Shown here one piece after another: positions 1 to 8,407 of a stretch of 64,000 nucleotides of DNA. Both the position numbers and the translations under genes were made by a program. This stretch comes from Candidatus Binatia bacterium (lineage in GTDB: Bacteria; Desulfobacterota; Binatia; UBA9968; JAJDTQ01). The stretch is from positions 558,001 to 622,000 of the forward strand of contig OX638375.1 of assembly GCA_951813575.1 (NCBI GenBank), in the 5' to 3' direction. How positions within the stretch are numbered: the stretch's first letter is position 1; every line of letters begins with the position of its first letter. The notes under the pieces are model-generated. The model saw only the letters and a list, made by a program, of their open reading frames with translations. It was not told where the DNA came from and did not search any database.

Positions 1-637
1 CCTCCCGGCCGTTGCTCTCCACGGAGGCGCCGAACCCCCGCGCCATGATCTCGGTGTGGTCCCGGGAGCGGTACGGCTCCTCGAACCGGGTCGCCCCTTG
101 CGCCTGCAGGCCCGCCAGCAGCACGGCCGACTTGACCTGGGCGCTGGCCACCGGCGAGCTGTAGTCGACGCCGTGGAGCGGCTGGCCGTGAATCTCCAGC
201 GGCGCGCGGCCGTCGTTGCCGGTCACCCGCGCCCCCATACGCGTCAACGGCTCGACCACCCGCTTCATGGGCCGGCTACGGAGTGAGCCGTCGCCGTCCA
301 GCGTGACGTCGAAGGGTCTTCCCGCCAGCAGTCCCGTAAGCAACCGCATGGTGGTGCCGGAGTTTCCGCAGTCGACCGTCTCCGGCGGCGCCTGCAGCCC
401 GTCCCAGCCCTTGCCCTCGATGCACAGGGTGCCGGCCTCGCGCCGGAACCGCACGCCCATGCTCCTGAAGGCCGCCACGGTGCTGGAGTTGTCGGCGCCG
501 GCCGACATGTTGTCTATGCGCGTCTCGCCCCGGGCCACCGACCCCATGATCACGGCGCGGTGTCCGACGGACTTGTCCCCCGGCACTTCCAACTCGCCCC
601 GGAGGGGCCCCGATACCTGTTCCACTCTGACCGTCAT
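1..637 (-). CDS. aroA: 3-phosphoshikimate 1-carboxyvinyltransferase (EPSP synthase), 5' part only
   Basis: Transfers enolpyruvate from PEP to shikimate-3-phosphate, the sixth step of the shikimate pathway. About 212 codons are present and the gene runs off the left edge. The family signature is clear: GDKSVGHR with Lys22, which by the family binds both substrates, and NSGTTMRL near residue 95. The ATG at 637 lies four bases after the tyrA stop, so it is the last visible gene of the pheA-hisC-tyrA-aroA operon. I see no frameshift in the part present. The C-terminal half cannot be judged. Confidence 0.93.
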   Translation of the reverse strand, partial: MTVRVEQVSGPLRGELEVPGDKSVGHRAVIMGSVARGETRIDNMSAGADNSSTVAAFRSMGVRFRREAGTLCIEGKGWDGLQAPPETVDCGNSGTTMRLLTGLLAGRPFDVTLDGDGSLRSRPMKRVVEPLTRMGARVTGNDGRAPLEIHGQPLHGVDYSSPVASAQVKSAVLLAGLQAQGATRFEEPYRSRDHTEIMARGFGASVESNGRE

Positions 638-640
638 CCC

Positions 641-1495
641 CTACTCGATCCTCTTCCGGGTCGCCAGGGCCCGCTCGAACTCCCGCTCCAGCCGCGGCCC
701 GTCGTTCCGGCGTATGCAGTCCATGAAGCGCTCGATCCCCCGGGCGTGTTCCTGAAGGCCCTTCAGCACGGCTTCGCGGTTGAGCAGGCAGATGTCGCGC
801 CACAGTTCCGGGCGCCCGGCGGCGATGCGGGTGGTGTCCTTGAACCCCGAGCCGCAGTATCCGGCCAGGTCCAACGAGCCGACCCGCGTGCTTTCCAGGG
901 CGTTCACCAGGGCCGACGCCGCCACGTGGGGAAGATGGCTGACCACGCCCAGAACGCGGTCGTGGAGCGCCGCGTCCATCAACTCGACCTTGGCGCCCGC
1001 GCGGCGCCAGAACGTCCGCAACCTCTTCACCGCGCCGGGATCGCTCTTCCTGGTGGGCGTAATGATGCAGCGGCGGCGGACGAACAGGTCGGCCCGGGCC
1101 GCATCGGGGCCCCACTGGTCGCTGCCGGCTATGGGATGAGCGCCCACGAAAGGAGGCCCTCCCTTCAACAGCCGCTCCATGTCCGCCACCACCCGGCGTT
1201 TCACGCTGCCGACGTCGCTGATGAGACACCCCGGGTGGAGGCGAGGCAGGAAGGAACGGGTCAGCGGCGCGATGGCGCTCACCGGCGTGGCCAGCACCAG
1301 GAAGTCCGTGTCCTCGGGAAAGTCCTCCGCCCGCAGGAAGTATCGGTCCAGAATGCCGATCTTCTTCCCCCGCCGCAGCGTCTTCTCGTTCCGCCCGTAA
1401 CCCACCACCCGCTCCACCAGCCCCCGCTCCCTGGCGGCCAGTGCCAGGGAGCCGCCGATGAGGCCCACCCCCGCGATGACCATGGTCCGGAACAT
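641..1495 (-). CDS. tyrA: Prephenate dehydrogenase (TyrA)
   Basis: NAD(P)-dependent oxidative decarboxylation of prephenate towards tyrosine. The 284-residue protein opens with a Rossmann fold, GVGLIGGS at residues 9-16, and has the family's catalytic-region motif VGAHPIAGS near residue 120 and a second His-containing helix, VSHLPHVAAS. It has no chorismate mutase part, fitting with the mutase being carried by the pheA product upstream. Its ATG overlaps the hisC stop (TGATG), which implies translational coupling. An ATG four codons further in is possible. An arogenate-specific enzyme cannot be ruled out from sequence alone. Confidence 0.92.
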   Translation of the reverse strand: MFRTMVIAGVGLIGGSLALAARERGLVERVVGYGRNEKTLRRGKKIGILDRYFLRAEDFPEDTDFLVLATPVSAIAPLTRSFLPRLHPGCLISDVGSVKRRVVADMERLLKGGPPFVGAHPIAGSDQWGPDAARADLFVRRRCIITPTRKSDPGAVKRLRTFWRRAGAKVELMDAALHDRVLGVVSHLPHVAASALVNALESTRVGSLDLAGYCGSGFKDTTRIAAGRPELWRDICLLNREAVLKGLQEHARGIERFMDCIRRNDGPRLEREFERALATRKRIE

Positions 1496-2598
1496 CAGAC
1501 GGCCGCGCCTCCTTCAAGGATCTGCGAGAGGCCATCCAGGAACTTGCGGTTCTCGTCCGGGGTCCCCACGGTCACCCGCACGTGGTCGGGAAACTCCGGG
1601 CCCACCGGCCGCACGATGACTCCCCGGCGCAGCAGCTCCTCGAAGACGTGGCCGGCCCGGCCCGCCCGCACCAGGATGAAGTTGGCCTGGCTCGGCACCC
1701 ACTGGACTCCGAGGGCCGTCAGGCGTTCCGTCAGGAAAGCCAGCCCCTCGCGGTTGAGATCCAGGCTCCGGCGGAGGTGCTCGGCGTCTTCCACCGCCGC
1801 CGCCGCCGCCCACTGGGCCGCGGCGTTGACGTTGAAGGGTTCCCTCACCTGGTTCATCATCGCCACCACCTCGGTCGGGGCGATGCCGTAGCCGACGCGG
1901 AGACCCGCGAGTCCGTAGACCTTGGAGAAAGTCCTGATGGTCAGCACCGTCCGGTCCTCCCGGCGGTCGTCGAGGGAATCGGGATAGTCCGGGTCGGTGG
2001 CATACTCGAAGTAAGCCTCGTCCGCCACCACCAGCACCTCGGGACCCACTCGTTCGAGGAACTCCTCCCACTCCGGCCGCCGGTAGATGGTGCCGGTAGG
2101 GTTGTTGGGGTTGGCCAGGAAGACCAGGCGGGTCCTGGGAGTCAGCGCACGGGCCATGGCTTCCAGATCGTAGCCGTAGTCCTTCAGGGGCACCTTGCGG
2201 ACCGCCGCGCCCATGGCATCCAGCGCAAGGCCGTAGGCCACGAAGGAGCCTTGGGAGATCAGCGCTTCATCCCCCGGGCGCAGGAACGTCCGCACCGCCA
2301 GCTCGATGAGCTCATTGGAGCCGTTGCCGAAGATCAGCCGCTTGGGCTCGACGCCCAGCCCGGCCGCCAGGGCGTTCCGCAGGTGGAAGCAGCCGCCGTC
2401 CGGATAGAGGTGCAACTCCTCCAGCCGGTCCCGCAACGCGGCCACGGCCTTGGGGGACGGACCCAGGGAGTTCTCGTTGGACGCCAGCTTGGCCGACCCC
2501 TGAATGCCGTATTCCCGTTCCACCTCGTCGATGGGCTTGCCGGGCACGTACGGCACGATGCGGCGAATATAGTCCGGAACCTTTTCGACGATGCTCAT
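1495..2598 (-). CDS. hisC: Histidinol-phosphate aminotransferase family (HisC/aromatic aminotransferase)
   Basis: Class I/II PLP aminotransferase of 367 residues. Visible family motifs are SNENSLGPSP near the N-terminus, FGNGSNELI, ANPNNPTGT, ADEAYFEYA and the PLP lysine in TFSKVYGLAGLRVGYG. Its position between pheA and tyrA suggests that here it may transaminate phenylpyruvate or prephenate as well as, or instead of, imidazole acetol phosphate; that is inference. The frame is open back to 2724, but the ATG at 2598 was chosen because it overlaps the pheA stop as ATGA and begins the normal family N-terminus. Confidence 0.88.
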   Translation of the reverse strand: MSIVEKVPDYIRRIVPYVPGKPIDEVEREYGIQGSAKLASNENSLGPSPKAVAALRDRLEELHLYPDGGCFHLRNALAAGLGVEPKRLIFGNGSNELIELAVRTFLRPGDEALISQGSFVAYGLALDAMGAAVRKVPLKDYGYDLEAMARALTPRTRLVFLANPNNPTGTIYRRPEWEEFLERVGPEVLVVADEAYFEYATDPDYPDSLDDRREDRTVLTIRTFSKVYGLAGLRVGYGIAPTEVVAMMNQVREPFNVNAAAQWAAAAAVEDAEHLRRSLDLNREGLAFLTERLTALGVQWVPSQANFILVRAGRAGHVFEELLRRGVIVRPVGPEFPDHVRVTVGTPDENRKFLDGLSQILEGGAAV

Positions 2599-3671
2599 AG
2601 GCTGCAGGGATAGGATCCGAGGACCTTCAGGAAGACACAGCTCTCGGCGAGCTGGTCCAGGGCGCGCTTGACCCGCGGTTCCTGCCGATGGCCCCTGAAA
2701 TCGATGAAGAAAACATACTCCCACGCCTTCTGGCGGGACGGCCGCGACTCGATCTTGGTGAGGTTGATGTTGTGCTTCGCGAAGGGCGCCAGCATGTCGT
2801 GAAGCACGCCGACGCGGTCCTTGGCCGCGAAGACGATGCTGGTCTTATCGTGTCCCGTGGCCGACGGCAGATCGTTGCCGATGACGAAGAAGCGCGTGAT
2901 GTTGTCGTGATTGTCGGCGATGTTGGCCTGGACGATCTTGAGCCCGTACACCTCGCCGGCCAGGCGGCTGGAGACGGCCGCCACCTCCCGGTCCGAACGT
3001 GCCTCCTTGGCGGCCTGGGCCGTGCTGGACACCTCCTCCACCACGGCGCCGGCGTAGTGGGCGGCGATCCAACGCCGGCACTGGCCCAACGCATGCGAGT
3101 GGGAGAGGATACGCTTGACGTCCTTCGCCCGGCCGGACCGGGACAGCAGGCAGAGCTCGATGTCGACGCTGACCTCGCCGCAGATCTGAACGTCCGCGTC
3201 CTGGAGCAGATCGAGGGTGTGGGTCACCACGCCTTCGGTGGAGTTCTCGATGGGCACCACCCCGTAGTCCACGTTGCCCGCGCTCGCCTCGCGGAAGACG
3301 TCGTCGATGGTGGGCTCGGGAGAGTACTGGACGGTGCTGCCGAAATGGCGCTGCGCGGCCATGTGGGTGAAGGTCGCCTCTGGGCCGAAGAACGCCACCT
3401 TCATCTCCCCCTCGATGCCGCGGCAGGCGGACAGGATCTCCCGGTAGACGGCGCGAATCGACGCCGCCGGCAAAGGCCCTCCGTTGGCGGCGGACACCCG
3501 CCGGTAAATGGCCTGCTCGCGACTCGCTACGTAGACGGGCCTTCCCGCGCGGTTCTTCTGTTGTCCGATTTTCAGGGCAAGGGATGCCCTCTCGTTGAGG
3601 AGCGCTACGATCCTGGAGTCAACTTCGTCGATCTTTTTCCGGAAGGCATCTACCGATTCTCTGCGGCGCAA
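2595..3671 (-). CDS. pheA: Bifunctional chorismate mutase / prephenate dehydratase (P-protein)
   Basis: Converts chorismate to prephenate and then phenylpyruvate. Domains in order: an AroQ-type mutase helix bundle (about residues 5-90, with the family pattern R-K-I-D-E-V-D), prephenate dehydratase (about 95-275, with NITRFFVIG and SSTAQAAKE), and a C-terminal ACT domain carrying the Phe-binding ESRP motif, so feedback inhibition by phenylalanine is expected. About 358 residues, the usual P-protein size. I chose the TTG at 3671: GAGG lies 6 bases upstream and a promoter-like pair sits at 3709-3737. The in-frame ATG at 3737 would lie inside that promoter. Confidence 0.9.
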   Translation of the reverse strand: MRRRESVDAFRKKIDEVDSRIVALLNERASLALKIGQQKNRAGRPVYVASREQAIYRRVSAANGGPLPAASIRAVYREILSACRGIEGEMKVAFFGPEATFTHMAAQRHFGSTVQYSPEPTIDDVFREASAGNVDYGVVPIENSTEGVVTHTLDLLQDADVQICGEVSVDIELCLLSRSGRAKDVKRILSHSHALGQCRRWIAAHYAGAVVEEVSSTAQAAKEARSDREVAAVSSRLAGEVYGLKIVQANIADNHDNITRFFVIGNDLPSATGHDKTSIVFAAKDRVGVLHDMLAPFAKHNINLTKIESRPSRQKAWEYVFFIDFRGHRQEPRVKRALDQLAESCVFLKVLGSYPCSL

Positions 3672-3708
3672 TGAAAACCTCGAGGGGATGGACTGCGAAC
3701 GAAAGGCT

Positions 3709-3737
3709 ACGTTAGCTGAACTCCCGTGCAATTGCAA
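3709..3737 (-). promoter_or_regulatory. Candidate sigma-70 promoter for the pheA operon
   Basis: Reading the minus strand, TTGCAA (3737-3732), a 17-base spacer, then TAACGT (3714-3709). Each box matches consensus at about four of six positions. Transcription would begin near 3702, about 30 bases before the TTG start of pheA. Seen by eye only. Confidence 0.35.
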
Positions 3738-3848
3738 CTCCGCGTCACCACAGGCTTTTGCTCCTCACCCGGAGCCCGACGCCAGGCCTCCGGGGCATGT
3801 CGATGCCGGAGAGCGAACATGATACCTTGCGGTAGCGGCGGACCGTCC

Positions 3849-4724
3849 ATGCAAACCCAGACCCAGGCCTACCTGTACGCCGCCGTCACGGTGCTCTTCT
3901 GGTCCACGGTGGCGACGGCCTTCAAGCTCTCCCTGCGCCATGTCGGCCCCGACGTACTGGTGTTCTACTCCTCGGCGGTATCCGTCGCCGTCCTGTTCTC
4001 CATCACCCTGGCCACCGGACGGCTCGGGCAGCTCCGGGCATGGAACATCGGCGACATCCGCACGTCGTTTTGCCTCGGTCTCCTGAACCCCTTCCTCTAC
4101 TACCTCGTCCTCTTCAAGGCCTATGACCTCCTGCCCGCGCAGGAGGCGCTGACGCTGAACTTCACCTGGCCCATGGTGCTGGCGCTGTTCTCCATCCTCT
4201 TGCTCCGCCAGCCCATCGGCTCGCGCGGCATCGCCGCCATGGCCATCAGCTTTGCCGGCGTGGCCTTCATCGCCACCCGGGGACACCCTCTCGCGCTCGA
4301 CCTGGCGAATCCGCTTGGGGTGGCGCTGGCGCTGGGAAGCACGGTGATCTGGACGCTCTACTGGATCTACGGGGTCAAGGACGGCCGCGACCCGGTCACG
4401 CGCCTGCTGGTCAACTTCGTGTTCGGATGCGGCTTCTCGGCCGGTTTCCTGTGGCTCGCGGGCACCCTCGAGGTGCCGAGCCCGGCGGGGCTGGCCGGAG
4501 CCCTTTACATCGGCACGTTCGAGATGGGCATCGCCTTCGTCGCCTGGCTCCGGGCCCTCAAGCTGTCCCGCACCACGGCCCAGGTGGGCCAACTGATCTA
4601 CCTGACACCGTTCCTGTCGCTGCTGGTGATCGCGCTGTGGGTGGGAGAGCCCATCTACCCCAGCACCGTGGCCGGGCTGGCGTTGATTGTCGGAGGGATC
4701 GTGCTTCAGCGCCGGTCCGGTTGA
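3849..4724 (+). CDS. DMT-superfamily (EamA) permease
   Basis: Inner-membrane protein of 291 residues with about ten hydrophobic segments and the two repeated EamA halves typical of drug/metabolite transporters. The first half begins YLYAAVTVLFWSTVATAFK and the second near LGVALALGSTVIWTLYWIYG. The substrate is not readable. The ATG at 3849 starts the family N-terminus directly; the frame is open back to 3726 but that part does not look membrane-like. It is divergent from the pheA operon, sharing a 177-base gap, and convergent with the amidohydrolase gene downstream with 18 bases between stops. A second EamA protein is at 51384-52241. Confidence 0.85.
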   Translation: MQTQTQAYLYAAVTVLFWSTVATAFKLSLRHVGPDVLVFYSSAVSVAVLFSITLATGRLGQLRAWNIGDIRTSFCLGLLNPFLYYLVLFKAYDLLPAQEALTLNFTWPMVLALFSILLLRQPIGSRGIAAMAISFAGVAFIATRGHPLALDLANPLGVALALGSTVIWTLYWIYGVKDGRDPVTRLLVNFVFGCGFSAGFLWLAGTLEVPSPAGLAGALYIGTFEMGIAFVAWLRALKLSRTTAQVGQLIYLTPFLSLLVIALWVGEPIYPSTVAGLALIVGGIVLQRRSG

Positions 4725-4742
4725 CCCGTACGGCTCCGCCTT

Positions 4743-6230
4743 TCACTTCAGAAGCGGGAAAGACCAGGGGCTCATCTCCTCCGCGGTCCGACCCAGCGCG
4801 TCCCAGTCCTGGAGGCGGTCCCAAGCGGACTCCGCCGCCTCCTGGGCCTGCCGCCGCAGGGACTCGATGTCCACTCCGGGTATCCGCCCCTCCTCCATCC
4901 GCACCTCGCCGTCGACGATGACCGTCCGGACGTCGTCGCCGATGCCGCATTCCACCAAGCTCTTGATAGGATCACGCACCGGCCCGTACCTCAGCGTGCC
5001 CCTTCCGGAAATGTCCACGATGATGATGTCGGCACGGGCACCCGGCGCCAGCCGGCCGAGATCGTCGCGCCCGAGCGCACGGGCGCCGCCCAGAGTGGCG
5101 GCCTCGAACACGTCGGCGGCGGTGGCCGCGCGCAGGTTGCGCCCGATGACCTTGCCGAAGTACGACGCCACCCGCATCTGCATCATGAAGTCCCGCGGGT
5201 AGGTGTCGCTCCCCAGGGCGATGTTGACGCCGGCCTTGCGGTACCGTTCCCAGGAGTCGAGGCACCGGCCCCGGCGGGCGATGTTGACCGGGCAGTGGGA
5301 GATGGACGCGCCGTATTCGCCCATGAGCTCCACGTCCCGGCCGCCCGCGAAGTTCAACTGGGGGTTCTCGGCCACCAGGTTTCCGTGGCCGATGGTGAGG
5401 TCGGGGCCCAGAAGGCCCACGGACTCCAGCAGCTCCACCGGGGTCATGCGGTGCTCCGTCACCAGTTCGTAGAACTCGATGACGTTGTAGGCCGCGTGGG
5501 TCGATATCGGCACCTTGAGCTCGTCCGCCGCCTTCCGCGTCGCCCGCAGCAGGTCCGGCGTGCAGGTCTCGGCTTCCCGCGGTATCAGGATGCCCCGGAC
5601 CCGGTCGCCGCAACTGCCCTCCACCCTCTTGATGAAGTCCACGGCGCCCTCGAACTCCCGCCAGCCCGCGGCCTCGTCCAGCGCGCGCTTGAGCCGCCCC
5701 TTGTCGTCGGCCACCCAGCGGCCGGAGTCGAAGCCGGGGCCCAGGTAGGCCCGGGCGCCGAGCCGGTCCACTTCCTTGAGCAGCCCTTCCTGCACCCGGA
5801 GCTGGCTGCCGATCTCCATGAACGTGGTGACGCCGTTGCGCAGCAACTCGGCCACGGTGAAGGTGGCGTGCAGGTCCGTGCCCTCGGTGGCGCCGGCCTG
5901 GTCCGGCCTCGTGTAGCGGGGATCGCCCGCCGGCCGTGTCCCCTCCCGGGGCACGCTGATCTCCAGGAACGGCTGGCCGAAATAGTCCGGCCGCCCGGTG
6001 TCCGTGATCAGCCGGTGCGAGGCCCGGTGGCCGCCGTGGACGTGCATGTCGATGAAACCCGGCGCCACCAGCATGCCGCCGGCGTCGATCTCACGGTCCA
6101 CGTCCCCGTCGAAGCCGGCGCCCACGTGCAGGATGACCCCGTCCTCGAACACCACCACGCCGTCGCGCAGCAGCGCGTGGGTTTCGCCCTGAAAACCGAC
6201 GATCCAGCCGCCGCGAATCAATGTGCGCAT
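4743..6230 (-). CDS. Amidohydrolase superfamily, TrzN/AtzA or guanine-deaminase-like
   Basis: Metal-dependent hydrolase of 495 residues. The HVH metal motif (FIDMHVHGG) is near residue 62, further ligand histidines are in PISTHAAYN and TIGHGN, and the catalytic Asp is in ALGSDTYPRD. The small N- and C-terminal beta segments wrap round the barrel as in the cytosine-deaminase-like group (subtype III, one metal expected). Family members deaminate or dechlorinate N-heterocycles; the substrate here is unknown. It is the last gene of the long minus-strand catabolic array, 36 bases after the ornithine-cyclodeaminase-like gene. Confidence 0.82.
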   Translation of the reverse strand: MRTLIRGGWIVGFQGETHALLRDGVVVFEDGVILHVGAGFDGDVDREIDAGGMLVAPGFIDMHVHGGHRASHRLITDTGRPDYFGQPFLEISVPREGTRPAGDPRYTRPDQAGATEGTDLHATFTVAELLRNGVTTFMEIGSQLRVQEGLLKEVDRLGARAYLGPGFDSGRWVADDKGRLKRALDEAAGWREFEGAVDFIKRVEGSCGDRVRGILIPREAETCTPDLLRATRKAADELKVPISTHAAYNVIEFYELVTEHRMTPVELLESVGLLGPDLTIGHGNLVAENPQLNFAGGRDVELMGEYGASISHCPVNIARRGRCLDSWERYRKAGVNIALGSDTYPRDFMMQMRVASYFGKVIGRNLRAATAADVFEAATLGGARALGRDDLGRLAPGARADIIIVDISGRGTLRYGPVRDPIKSLVECGIGDDVRTVIVDGEVRMEEGRIPGVDIESLRRQAQEAAESAWDRLQDWDALGRTAEEMSPWSFPLLK

Positions 6231-6266
6231 TTCACCTCACCGTCGGGGGAGACCTTGAGCCCGTCC

Positions 6267-7259
6267 CTAACCCGGTTCCTCCCCGAAGGGCAGCTCGGTT
6301 CCCAAACCCTTTTCCCGGGCCAAGCGGTAGACCCAGCTGGCGATGCCTACGTCGAGGATGCCCATGCCGGGAGACTCGTAGAGGATGATCTCGTCGTCGC
6401 TCCCGCGTCCGGGCTTCTTTCCGGACACCACGTCGCAGAACTCCGCCACCACGTCGTCCTTCGAGAACTTGCCGCTGGCCAGCAGCGAAGGAAACGGCTT
6501 TCGCGGCGGGCTGTCACCCAGCACCTGGTCGGTGCCGGAGAGAAACACACGCGAGCCTAGCGCCGTGGCTTCGTCGAACTCGCCGGGGGCGAGGGACATG
6601 ACCAGGGTCCCCGGCTCCAGCCATTCGCCCTCGAACACGATGGTGTTGCCGGAGGTCGCCAGCAGCATGATGTCCGTGTCCCGGACCGCTTCCCGGCCGG
6701 ACTCTACCGCCACCACCTCGATGCCCAGAACCTCCGTCATCTCTTCACGGAACCGCCGCCGGTTCTCCGCGCTGCGGCTGTAGGCCTTGACGCGCCGGAT
6801 GTCGCGCACCGCGCAGCAGGCCTGGACGAAGCCCTTGGCGTAGCGTCCGGTGCCGATGACCCCCAGGGTCTGCGCATCCGCGCGCGACAGGTACTTGGCC
6901 GCCACGCCGTAAGGAGACGCGGTGCGGATGGCATGCAGATAATAGTCCGAGATGATGGCCGACATCTCCATGTCTTCCCAGTTGAACAGGCAGATGACCT
7001 CGGACCGGTTGGTTCCCTGGTATCCCGAGTAGACACGCACCGCCGCGTAACCCAGTTCCGGCGCCATGCCCGGAAGGATGCGGATGTTGTGCCAGAGATG
7101 CCCCGGGTGATCGGGGTGTTCCATGGTCAGGCGCTTGAGATGAAACGTGCTGCCCTCGGACTGCTGGCGCAGCACTTCCTCGATGACCGCCACCGCCTCT
7201 CCGTACGAGTGCCGGCCCTCGATGGCCTTGAGAACGTCTTGTTCGGTGAGAAACAGCAT
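6267..7259 (-). CDS. Ornithine cyclodeaminase / mu-crystallin family dehydrogenase
   Basis: NAD(P)-binding protein of 330 residues in the ornithine cyclodeaminase/mu-crystallin family. The nucleotide motif is TLGVIGTGRYAKG near the middle, and the family's SGTDQVLGDSPPRKP region follows. Members include ornithine and lysine cyclodeaminases, alanine dehydrogenase, ketimine reductases and the SbnB-type enzymes, so the reaction cannot be named. The frame is open far upstream (to 7493), but ATG 7259 starts the recognised N-terminus MLFLTEQDVLKA. It lies 29 bases after the amidohydrolase-2 gene in the same direction. Confidence 0.85.
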   Translation of the reverse strand: MLFLTEQDVLKAIEGRHSYGEAVAVIEEVLRQQSEGSTFHLKRLTMEHPDHPGHLWHNIRILPGMAPELGYAAVRVYSGYQGTNRSEVICLFNWEDMEMSAIISDYYLHAIRTASPYGVAAKYLSRADAQTLGVIGTGRYAKGFVQACCAVRDIRRVKAYSRSAENRRRFREEMTEVLGIEVVAVESGREAVRDTDIMLLATSGNTIVFEGEWLEPGTLVMSLAPGEFDEATALGSRVFLSGTDQVLGDSPPRKPFPSLLASGKFSKDDVVAEFCDVVSGKKPGRGSDDEIILYESPGMGILDVGIASWVYRLAREKGLGTELPFGEEPG

Positions 7260-7288
7260 GATGGAGTGGTGGGTGGGCGCGCGGATCG

Positions 7289-8377
7289 TCAGTCGAGGCC
7301 GTAGAGCCGCGCCGCGTTCCCGCCCAGCACCGCCTCCTTCTGCTCTTGCGTCAGGTCGTCCCGCTTCAACAGTTCGTCGATCTCGTGCCGGCAGGTGGCG
7401 GCGTCGAAGATCTCGTGGGGGAAGTCGCTGGCGAACAGGAAGGGCTCGGCGCCGGCCTGCTGCACCGCGAAGGCAAGCCCGGCGTCGTCGCAATCGAAGC
7501 CTACGAAGATCCGCCCCTCCCGGACATGGCGCTTGAAATGCTCACTGGCCTTTTCGCCCGGCGCCGGGCCGGGTACGGGGTTCCCCGCCAGGTCGATCTG
7601 GAGGTGCCCCTCGTTATACGAGCGGTCGAGCCGGTCCATGAAGAACGGCACCCAGGTGGCGCCCCCTTCCAGAAAACCCACCCGCAGCCCCGGGAAGCGC
7701 TCGAAGATACCGTGGCTCAGCATCGCCGCGGCCTGCACCATGACCCCGAACGGATGGCCGAGGGCGTGCACCGGATAGTAGACGCTGAAGCCGTCGAGCC
7801 CCAGGTGATGGTGCGCCCCGCCATGCACGGTGAGACAGCAGCCGAGCTTCTCCGCTTCTTCGTAGATCGGCCAGTAGGCCTTGGCGCCCAGGTGGCCCTT
7901 GATGCCCTCGCCGTTGGACGGCAGCATGGCGCCCACCATGCCCAGTTCCCGGACACAGCGGCGCAGCTCCGCTACCGCCGCCTCTTCGTCCTGTATCGGA
8001 ATCAGGCCCACGCCCTTGAGGCGCGGGGTGGTGCTGGTGAAACGGTCATGCAGCCAGTTGTTGTAGGCCCGGCAGGCGGCGATGGCCCACTCCACCGACA
8101 CCATGCGCCCGACCCCCAGCCCGGCGCTGGGGTAGAGCACGCTCCAGGCGATGCCGGTCTCTTCGATGAACTCCAGCCACTCCTTGGGGCCCGGCGCGGT
8201 CTTCATGCTTCCGCCGACGTACTTGGGTACCCGGTTCTTCATCAGGTAGCGGAAGTGGAGGTGGTCGAACACCGGAAACAACTGGCTGAACTGGTTCCCC
8301 TCGGGCATGTACCTGGCGATCTCCTCGCCGAAGAAATAGTCGTTGATGTGGCCGTCCGCGTCGTTGATGGTTGGCAT
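7289..8377 (-). CDS. Amidohydrolase-2 family (ACMSD/decarboxylase-like) metal-dependent hydrolase
   Basis: TIM-barrel protein of 362 residues in the amidohydrolase-2 family, which includes 2-amino-3-carboxymuconate semialdehyde decarboxylase and gamma-resorcylate decarboxylase. Likely metal ligands are in DADGH at the N-terminus, the cluster TVHGGAHHHLG, and FASDFPHEIFD near the C-terminus. A hydrolytic or non-oxidative decarboxylation role is expected. The ATG at 8377 has AGGAG 8 bases upstream. Another ATG 8 codons earlier lacks this spacing. Two related proteins of the same length are at 48264-50460. Confidence 0.84.
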   Translation of the reverse strand: MPTINDADGHINDYFFGEEIARYMPEGNQFSQLFPVFDHLHFRYLMKNRVPKYVGGSMKTAPGPKEWLEFIEETGIAWSVLYPSAGLGVGRMVSVEWAIAACRAYNNWLHDRFTSTTPRLKGVGLIPIQDEEAAVAELRRCVRELGMVGAMLPSNGEGIKGHLGAKAYWPIYEEAEKLGCCLTVHGGAHHHLGLDGFSVYYPVHALGHPFGVMVQAAAMLSHGIFERFPGLRVGFLEGGATWVPFFMDRLDRSYNEGHLQIDLAGNPVPGPAPGEKASEHFKRHVREGRIFVGFDCDDAGLAFAVQQAGAEPFLFASDFPHEIFDAATCRHEIDELLKRDDLTQEQKEAVLGGNAARLYGLD

Positions 8378-8407
8378 CAGCCCTTCTCCTTTCGACCCCA
8401 CAGGCTG

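Noticed and set aside
276-1535. 419-codon minus-strand frame across tyrA and aroA
   Set aside because: Same strand but another frame than tyrA and aroA, both of which have clear family motifs; Arg/Gly-rich shadow.
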